NCBI GenBank assembly: GCA_025355485.1
Contig: JANXZP010000153.1
Location: 1 to 26,756 of the forward strand
Reading direction: 5' to 3'
From: Pseudomonadota bacterium
GTDB taxonomy: Bacteria; Pseudomonadota; Gammaproteobacteria; Xanthomonadales; Xanthomonadaceae
DNA length: 26,756 bases
Every line of letters starts with the position of its first letter. Positions within the stretch are counted from its first letter, which is position 1. Below the pieces are notes generated by a model that was not told where the DNA came from, ran no database searches, and worked only from the letters and a program-made list of their open reading frames with translations. Both the position numbers and the translations under genes were made by a program. Shown one piece after another: positions 21,775 through 26,756 of this stretch.

Positions 21775-22281
21775 ATGGGCGCATCGCAGGAAAACGTGGT
21801 CTGGTCCGGTTCGCCATCGCAGAAAAGCAATCTGGGATTATTCGCGTTGTGCGCGATCGTTGCGATCGTGCTGGTGGCAAGCGCGGCCAAATTCGATGGC
21901 ACCCCGCGCATGGTCGTGTTCGCAATGCTGTTGCTGCCGGCCGGTATCGCGGTCTGGCGCTGGCTGGTGACGGCCAGCTTGCAGTACACGCTGACCGACC
22001 AGCGGCTGAAGCTGCGGCGCGGCGTATTCGCGCGCACCACCGACGATCTCGAGCTCTACCGCGTCAAGGATTCGCGTTACACGCAATCCTTCATGGAGCG
22101 CCTGCTCGGCATCGGCGAGATCACGCTGCGCACCACCGACGACAGTTCGCCGCATGTGGTACTCGAAGGGATGAATGCTCCCGAGCCATTGTGGGAGCGC
22201 ATCCGCGCGCTGGTCGAGGCGCGCCGCGATGCCAAGGGCGTGCGCGAGATCGACATGAACGCCGAGCCTGGCCCGCACTGA
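21775..22281 (+). CDS. Bacterial PH-domain (YdbS-like) membrane protein
   Basis: A 168-residue inner-membrane protein. A short cytosolic N-terminus (VVWSGSPSQKSN) precedes two hydrophobic segments at about 20-38 and 46-64. The bacterial PH domain (bPH2/DUF304 type) follows: YTLTDQRLKLRRGVFARTTDDLELYRVKD, then ERLLGIGEITLRTTDD. These are hallmark positions of the family. AGGAG at 21764-21768 fixes the start, and CACACT (21741-21746) is a candidate -10 box giving the gene its own promoter. It converges with bioC, 19 bases apart. The role is unknown; such proteins are usually membrane-associated and of undefined function. Confidence 0.85.
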   Translation: MGASQENVVWSGSPSQKSNLGLFALCAIVAIVLVASAAKFDGTPRMVVFAMLLLPAGIAVWRWLVTASLQYTLTDQRLKLRRGVFARTTDDLELYRVKDSRYTQSFMERLLGIGEITLRTTDDSSPHVVLEGMNAPEPLWERIRALVEARRDAKGVREIDMNAEPGPH

Positions 22282-22290
22282 TTGATTCAG

Positions 22291-22315
22291 CGGCGCGACT
22301 TCAACCGCCGCGCCG
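22291..22315. terminator. Weak hairpin at the convergent PH-protein/bioC ends
   Basis: CGGCGCG (22291-22297) pairs with CGCGCCG (22309-22315) around an 11-base loop. It spans the 19-base gap and the last codons of bioC. There is no T-run on either strand, so any terminator function is doubtful. It is the only structure seen at this convergent junction. Confidence 0.25.
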
Positions 22316-23191
22316 ACGGATCGGAATCGAACCCAGCGGAACCCGCGCGATCTCGCCGTCGTCTTCGCGGATCGGCTGGCCCGGCGGCGGTGCGAACGCC
22401 TGCGCGTAGATCACTTCCCAGGTGCTCGGCAACACGCCCTTGCTGCGCAGGGTTTCGTAGGCGTCGAACACGCGTTGCATGCGCGCCTTGCCCATCAGGC
22501 CGCGACGCCGATCGGTGCGCGCATTGTGCGCGCCGAGCGCGCGCAGCTCGCGCATGAGGGCCGGCACCTCCGGATAGGTCAGGATGAAACGGTCGCGATG
22601 CAACACCGGATCGCGGAAGCCCGCCGCCTGTAGCGAATCGCCGACCTGCTGGATGTGCGCGAACGGGGTGACCGGATCGCCCGCATCGGCGAGCTGGAAC
22701 GCATCGCGCAATTCGCCCAGCGTGTCGGGGCCGAACGTCGAGAACAACAGCAATCCGCCCGGGCGCAGTACGCGGCGGAATCCGGTCAGCGCGCGCGGCA
22801 GGTCGGCGATCCATTGCAGGCACAGACTAGAAAACAGCAGATCGGCACTGCCATCGACGAACGGCAGTTCCGCGACATCCGCGCAGATCGGCTGCACCGC
22901 ACGTCGCGTCGGTCGCCACCACTCTTTTCGCGTGGCAATCTGGCGCAGCATCGGCAGCGCGAAATCCACCGCGAGTACCTGCGCCTTCGGCCATTGTTTG
23001 TGGATCGCCCGCGTCGCACCGCCCGGCCCGCAGCCCAGATCGAACACGCGCGCGGGTTCGCGTTGGCCGATCGCATCGAGTTGTTCGAGCAATCGGGATG
23101 CGACTTCGCGTTGCAAGGCAGCAACCGTTTCGTAGCCCTCGGCCGCACGACCGAATGCGCGGCGCAGGCGAGGGGCGTCGATGCCGCTCAT
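22301..23191 (-). CDS. bioC: Malonyl-ACP O-methyltransferase BioC
   Basis: BioC methylates the free carboxyl of malonyl-ACP with SAM, so that fatty acid synthesis can build pimeloyl-ACP methyl ester for biotin. The 296-residue protein shows the N-terminal RAFGRAAEGYETVAALQREVA (11-31) typical of BioC, SAM-binding motif I VFDLGCGPGGAT (49-60), and the class I methyltransferase block FSSLCLQWIADLPRAL followed by LRPGGLLLFSTFG. The ATG overlaps the bioH stop by four bases (ATGA), so it is translated with its partner BioH. It is the last gene of the bio run here, with no bioD behind it. Confidence 0.94.
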   Translation of the reverse strand: MSGIDAPRLRRAFGRAAEGYETVAALQREVASRLLEQLDAIGQREPARVFDLGCGPGGATRAIHKQWPKAQVLAVDFALPMLRQIATRKEWWRPTRRAVQPICADVAELPFVDGSADLLFSSLCLQWIADLPRALTGFRRVLRPGGLLLFSTFGPDTLGELRDAFQLADAGDPVTPFAHIQQVGDSLQAAGFRDPVLHRDRFILTYPEVPALMRELRALGAHNARTDRRRGLMGKARMQRVFDAYETLRSKGVLPSTWEVIYAQAFAPPPGQPIREDDGEIARVPLGSIPIRRRGG

Positions 23192-23997
23192 GCGCGCGTC
23201 TCGTTGTGCGTTGCGTCATTGGCTATTGCGTTATCGGGAGTCGTTTCATCGAGGAATGCGAGCACCGCATCGGCCAGCGCATCGGTGTGGGTCAGGAACG
23301 GCGCGTGGCCCGTGTCGAAGCGCAAGGTGCGCGCGTTCGGCGTCAGTGCGGTGGCGGCGGCGACCGCACGATGATCGATCAGTCGATCGCGACGCGCACC
23401 TATCCACAGGCTAGCCACGCGCAGCGTCGGCAACACTGCGCGCAGATCGCAGGTTTCCAGCAAGCTCAATCCGTCCGCAAGTGCTCCTAGCGCGGGTTCG
23501 CCATGCGCGAAGGCTTCGGCGCGAAGCGTGCGCAACTCGGCGACCGCGCGCTCGCAGCCCAGCGTTTCCAGCGCGAGGAAGCGCCCCAGCGTGCCGCGAT
23601 AATCGCCACCCAGATCCGCGCCGAATTTCCGGAACACTTCAGCGTCCATTCCATAAGCCCAGTCGTCGGCGCGCACGAAACGCGGCGTCGAACACAACAT
23701 GATCAGCGCATTGGCCTGCGCGGGTCTCGTCGCGGCGGCGTGCAGCGCGAACAATCCGCCCAATGACCAGCCCAGCCATGGCGCGGGCGGCGTCTGCGCA
23801 GCGATCGCGGCGACGCAGCCCTCGAGCTCGAGCGGCGATGCATCGTCGCGACTGCGGCCATGCCCGGGCAGATCCACGAGGTGCAAGGTACGGTGCGCGG
23901 CAAGGCGATCGAGCAGCGCGCCGAACAATCCGGCATGCATCGCCCAACCATGGATCAATACCAGCGGCGGCCCGTCGCCGCGTCTCGCGATCCGCAC
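23188..23997 (-). CDS. bioH: Pimeloyl-ACP methyl ester esterase BioH
   Basis: BioH removes the methyl group from pimeloyl-ACP methyl ester, ending chain elongation and releasing the BioF substrate. The 269-residue alpha/beta hydrolase has the oxyanion region LIHGWAMHAGLF (14-25), the elbow GWSLGG with Ser78, Asp204 in GARRDRLID and His231 in DTGHAPF, giving a complete triad. The start is GTG, one base after the bioF stop (TGA-A-GTG). An in-frame stop two codons further upstream leaves no alternative. It overlaps bioC by four bases. The extra C-terminal tail after about 250 is Asn/Asp/Thr-rich. Confidence 0.94.
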   Translation of the reverse strand: MRIARRGDGPPLVLIHGWAMHAGLFGALLDRLAAHRTLHLVDLPGHGRSRDDASPLELEGCVAAIAAQTPPAPWLGWSLGGLFALHAAATRPAQANALIMLCSTPRFVRADDWAYGMDAEVFRKFGADLGGDYRGTLGRFLALETLGCERAVAELRTLRAEAFAHGEPALGALADGLSLLETCDLRAVLPTLRVASLWIGARRDRLIDHRAVAAATALTPNARTLRFDTGHAPFLTHTDALADAVLAFLDETTPDNAIANDATHNETRA

Positions 23998-23998
23998 T

Positions 23999-25303
23999 TC
24001 AGGTCAGCGCGACGCTGGATTCGCGTGCGTCGCCCTCGATTGCAACGGGTTCGCTATGCGCGTGCTTGCGCCAGGCCGGCGCCAGCGGCTCCATCGCATC
24101 GAGCAGCGCGTCCACGTCCTGGTTTTCATGCGAGACGGTCAAGGTGATGCGCAGCCTTGCACCGCCCTCGGGCACGCTGGGCGGACGGATCGCGGCGACC
24201 AGGAATCCGCGCGCTTCGAGATCGCGCGCAGCTTGCAGCGCCAGCGTATTGCTGCCGACCGGCAGCGGCTGGATCGGCGTGCCCGAATCGAGCAGGCGCA
24301 ATCCGCATTCAAGCGCGCCGCGCCGGAAACGCGCGATCAACGAAGCGAGCTTCGCGCGCCGCCAGTTGTCCTGCCGCGCGAGTTTCACCGCCACGAGCGA
24401 TGCGACCGCAAGCGCCGGCGGCAATGCGGTCGTATAGATGTACGGACGCGCGGTTTGCGCGATGTGTTCGATCACTGCCGCCTGCCCGACCAGCACCGCG
24501 CCGTAGCCGCCCAGCGCCTTGCCCAGGGTGACCAGCAGCAACGGCGCTTCGGCCGGACCAAGCCCGGCGGCGGCGGCGCTACCGCGGCCTTGCGGGCCGA
24601 GCACACCAATCGCGTGCGCCTCGTCCACATAGAGCAGGCCGCGATGATCGCGCGCGACTGCAGCCAGTTCGCCCAGCGGCGCGACATCGCCATCCATGCT
24701 GAACACGCCGTCGGTCGCGAGCAACAGTGCGCCGTCGGGATGCGCTTCTGCCTGCCGGCGCGCAGCGGATGCAGCGCCATGCGGATAGCGCACGAGTTGC
24801 GCCTGGGCGAGCCTTGCGCCATCGATCAGGCTTGCATGGTTGAGCTTGTCCTGCAGGCACACATCGCCCGCGCGCAACAGCGCCTGCGCGACCGCGAGAT
24901 TGGCCAGGTAACCCGAGCCGAACAGCAGCGCGCGCGGGTAGCCCAGCCAGTCGGCGATCGTGCGTTCTAGGGCGGTGTGTTCGGCGTGATGGCCGCAGAC
25001 CATGTGCGACGCCCCCGCGCCGACGCCGCAATTCTGCGCCGCGACCTGCATCGCGCTGACCATCGCCGGATGCTGCGACAGGCCCAGGTAATCGTTGCTG
25101 CTGAAATTGAGCAGCCGCTGCCCGTCGGACAGTACCCGCGCGTCCTTGCGTTGGGTCAGCTCGCGGCGATGGCGCACCAGATCCTGCTCGGCGCGCTGAA
25201 CCGCGGCTTCGTGCAGGCGCTGGTGGATGCTCAGCCGGCCATTACCGCGCGGACTGTTGATAGTCGTGTCGTTGATGCTCGTGTTGTCGATGACCGCGCT
25301 CAT
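23999..25303 (-). CDS. bioF: 8-amino-7-oxononanoate synthase BioF
   Basis: BioF condenses pimeloyl-ACP with L-alanine to give 8-amino-7-oxononanoate (KAPA), a PLP-dependent reaction. From ATG 25303 the protein has 434 residues. Landmarks are NFSSNDYLGLSQHP (66-79), GASHMVCGHH, LFGSGYLANL, the PLP-stacking VDEAHAIG (Asp227) and TLGKALGGYGA with the Schiff-base Lys262. Family similarity begins only at about residue 24 (LSIHQRLHEAA), so the first 20 residues are extra. ATG 25441, which overlaps the bioB stop as ATGA, is an alternative start adding 46 residues. Neither has a good Shine-Dalgarno. The frame stays open far into bioB, so openness alone does not favour the longer form. Confidence 0.93.
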   Translation of the reverse strand: MSAVIDNTSINDTTINSPRGNGRLSIHQRLHEAAVQRAEQDLVRHRRELTQRKDARVLSDGQRLLNFSSNDYLGLSQHPAMVSAMQVAAQNCGVGAGASHMVCGHHAEHTALERTIADWLGYPRALLFGSGYLANLAVAQALLRAGDVCLQDKLNHASLIDGARLAQAQLVRYPHGAASAARRQAEAHPDGALLLATDGVFSMDGDVAPLGELAAVARDHRGLLYVDEAHAIGVLGPQGRGSAAAAGLGPAEAPLLLVTLGKALGGYGAVLVGQAAVIEHIAQTARPYIYTTALPPALAVASLVAVKLARQDNWRRAKLASLIARFRRGALECGLRLLDSGTPIQPLPVGSNTLALQAARDLEARGFLVAAIRPPSVPEGGARLRITLTVSHENQDVDALLDAMEPLAPAWRKHAHSEPVAIEGDARESSVALT

Positions 25304-25437
25304 GGCAGGCTCGCAATCCGCTTCCGTGGGCGATGGTGGCGCCGAAACTTCCCGCGAAAGCGGGACATGCCGCACACTTTCCAGGAGTCGGTCGGACAAC
25401 GCCGACCGCTTGTCCGACAGGATGTCCGCGAACGATT
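25304..25437 (-). other. bioB-bioF junction with two hairpins
   Basis: This stretch is either a spacer or the first 46 codons of a longer bioF. It contains a perfect 9-bp stem, GTCGGACAA/TTGTCCGAC (25391-25399 with 25410-25418), and a 6-bp stem, TCCCGC/GCGGGA (25350-25365), with a four-base loop (GAAA read on the plus strand). Neither is followed by a T-run. They could tune expression or stability between bioB and the downstream genes. Confidence 0.4.
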
Positions 25438-26490
25438 TCATGCGGCGCGGGCGGGCGTTGCGGCGGGCAACAGCACGTCGGCGTGGATGGTTGTAGTGGG
25501 CGTGGTTTCGGTCGCTGCGATTTCCATAGGTCGCAATCCAAGCCGCACGAACAATGCCTGGTCGCGTTCGACGTCCGGATTGCCGGTGGTCAGCAATTTT
25601 TCTCCGTAGAAAATCGAATTCGCGCCCGCGAGGAAACACAGCGCCTGCAATTCGTCCGACATCGATTCGCGCCCGGCCGACAATCGCACCATCGAACGCG
25701 GCATCAGGATCCGCGCGACCGCAATCGTACGCACGAACTCGAACGGATCGATTTCGGCGGTGCCATTGAGCGGCGTGCCGGGCACTTGCACGAGCCGGTT
25801 GATCGGCACCGAATCCGGATGCGTTGGCAGGCCCGCGATCGCGTGCAGCAATCCGGCGCGCTGGTCGCGCGATTCGCCCATGCCGACGATGCCGCCGCAA
25901 CAGGTCTTCATGCCCGCGGCGCGCACGTGTTCGAGCGTATCGAGCCGATCCTGGAATTCGCGCGTGTGGATGATTTCGCCGTAAAACTCCGGGGCGGTGT
26001 CGAGATTGTGGTTGTAATAGTCGAGCCCCGCGCACTTGAGTGCATCGGCCTGCTTGCCGGTGAGCATGCCCAGGGTCGCGCAGGTTTCCAGACCCAGCGC
26101 CTTCACCGCCGACACCATCTCGGCGACTTTCGCGACATCTCTATCCTTCGGCGAACGCCACGCCGCGCCCATGCAGAAGCGGCTCGCACCGGCGGCCTTG
26201 GCTTCGCGCGCTTTTTCCAGCACAGCTTCGGTCGTCATCAATTTCTGCGCCTTGACCCCGGTCGCGTAGCGCGCGGCCTGCGGGCAATACGCGCAATCTT
26301 CGGGGCAGCCGCCGGTCTTGACCGACAGCAGGGTCGAAACCTGCACCTCGGTTGGATCGAAGTGCTCGCGATGCACGCTCGCCGCGCGGAAGAGCAATTC
26401 GGTGAAGGGCAGGTCGAACAACGCGCGCACGCTGTCGCGGGATGGCGTGTTGCCGTTCTGGAAGCCGGATGGTTGCAGGGTCGCTGGCAT
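25438..26490 (-). CDS. bioB: Biotin synthase BioB
   Basis: BioB is the radical SAM enzyme that inserts sulfur into dethiobiotin to form biotin. In the 350 residues the radical SAM motif is CPEDCAYC (Cys62, Cys66, Cys69). The auxiliary-cluster ligands appear as Cys106 in RFCMGAA, Cys137 in ETCATLG and Cys197 in KTCCGG, and the conserved Arg is in MVRLSAGRE. Other family blocks are LLSVKTGGC, YYNHNLDT and PINRLVQVPGTPL. ATG 26490 has only a weak Shine-Dalgarno. The gene heads bioB-bioF-bioH-bioC and diverges from comF with 52 bases between start codons. This order is also found in pseudomonads. Confidence 0.98.
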   Translation of the reverse strand: MPATLQPSGFQNGNTPSRDSVRALFDLPFTELLFRAASVHREHFDPTEVQVSTLLSVKTGGCPEDCAYCPQAARYATGVKAQKLMTTEAVLEKAREAKAAGASRFCMGAAWRSPKDRDVAKVAEMVSAVKALGLETCATLGMLTGKQADALKCAGLDYYNHNLDTAPEFYGEIIHTREFQDRLDTLEHVRAAGMKTCCGGIVGMGESRDQRAGLLHAIAGLPTHPDSVPINRLVQVPGTPLNGTAEIDPFEFVRTIAVARILMPRSMVRLSAGRESMSDELQALCFLAGANSIFYGEKLLTTGNPDVERDQALFVRLGLRPMEIAATETTPTTTIHADVLLPAATPARAA

Positions 26491-26542
26491 GAAAGTCTCG
26501 CGGCTGGCACTGTGTCAGGACGCCAGTCTGGGAACGGTACGG

Positions 26543-26756
26543 ATGCCTGTCAACCAGAATGCAGCGATACGAGTTGACGGTTGGATCGCGCGCCTCGGCC
26601 GGACGCTGCTGCCACTGCGCTGCATGGTCTGCGGCGAAGCCGGCGCCGGCGGCCACGACCTGTGCGTGGACTGCCAGCGCGCACTGCCCTGGAACCGCAG
26701 TGCCTGCGCGCGCTGCGGCCTGCCGATGCCGGAACCGGTCGCGGCCTGCGGGCGCT
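26543..26756 (+). CDS. comF: ComF family protein, N-terminal part
   Basis: The first 71 residues of a ComF-type protein (also called GntX/amidophosphoribosyltransferase-like) are present; the gene continues past the right edge. Two CxxC pairs, Cys27/Cys30 (CMVC) and Cys41/Cys44 (CVDC), form the N-terminal zinc ribbon. They are followed by Cys55/Cys58 (CARC) and the GLPMP motif that is standard in this family. The phosphoribosyltransferase domain would lie outside the window. Family members take part in natural DNA uptake in some bacteria. ATG 26543 is chosen as the in-frame ATG that leaves a short N-terminus before the zinc ribbon; ribosome-binding support is weak. It diverges from bioB. Confidence 0.88.
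   Translation, partial: MPVNQNAAIRVDGWIARLGRTLLPLRCMVCGEAGAGGHDLCVDCQRALPWNRSACARCGLPMPEPVAACGR
26547..26580. promoter_or_regulatory. Dyad resembling a BirA-type biotin operator upstream of bioB
   Basis: CTGTCAACC (26547-26555) and AGTTGACGG (26572-26580) form an imperfect inverted repeat, 7 of 9 positions, with a 16-base spacer. Half-sites and spacing recall the GTnAACC-spacer-GGTTnAC shape of biotin repressor operators. It lies 57-90 bases upstream of bioB but within the first codons of comF, and the match is incomplete. It is a candidate only. Confidence 0.25.

Noticed and set aside
25304..26035. Extension of the bioF frame deep into bioB
   Set aside because: It is an out-of-frame shadow of bioB; only the last 46 codons before 25303 remain a possible N-terminal extension.

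Overview
The window is a high-GC chromosomal segment with densely packed housekeeping genes. It most likely comes from a gammaproteobacterium of the Xanthomonadales (Lysobacterales), perhaps Rhodanobacteraceae. This is inferred from the gene content (TatABC, separate GlyQ and GlyS, an 871-residue PepN, a comF/bioB-F-H-C arrangement like that of pseudomonads and xanthomonads), the high GC content and the start-proximal TATACT-like -10 boxes. No rRNA, tRNA, CRISPR array, transposase or phage gene was recognised.

Layout. 1-1727 (minus): an alpha/beta hydrolase cut by the window edge and hemH, overlapping as TGATG. 1840-4189 (plus): a secreted SYLF-domain protein, then tatA, tatB and tatC. 8560-4208 (minus): a tight four-gene run made of an orphan GspE/PilB-type ATPase, a class I glutamine amidotransferase and two paralogous polytopic membrane proteins. 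8625-12375 (plus): glyQ, a glutathione S-transferase and glyS joined by ATGA overlaps, closed by a strong bidirectional terminator. 16383-12491 (minus): mnmG, then a GDSL-esterase autotransporter. 20672-17299 (minus): pepN, then a Tyr/Gly-rich lipoprotein. 20740-22281 (plus): a threonine dehydratase-like PLP enzyme and a bacterial PH-domain membrane protein. 26490-22301 (minus): bioB-bioF-bioH-bioC. comF starts divergently at the right edge. The biotin genes cover late pimeloyl-ACP synthesis (BioC/BioH) and the first (BioF) and last (BioB) ring-assembly steps; bioA and bioD are not in the window.

The unusual part is the roughly 0.9 kb without an intact gene upstream of mnmG (16384-17298). It holds a diverged second copy of the mnmG promoter and first 16 codons, four copies of a hairpin-forming repeat whose stems show compensatory changes, a 617-bp segment bounded by perfect 22-bp inverted repeats, and a perfect rho-independent terminator with no gene in front of it. 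Other points of interest are a 16-bp palindrome in the pepN/dehydratase promoter region, a 19-bp palindrome in front of hemH, lower-GC patches and an apparent insertion in glyS, and an ambiguous bioB/bioF junction.
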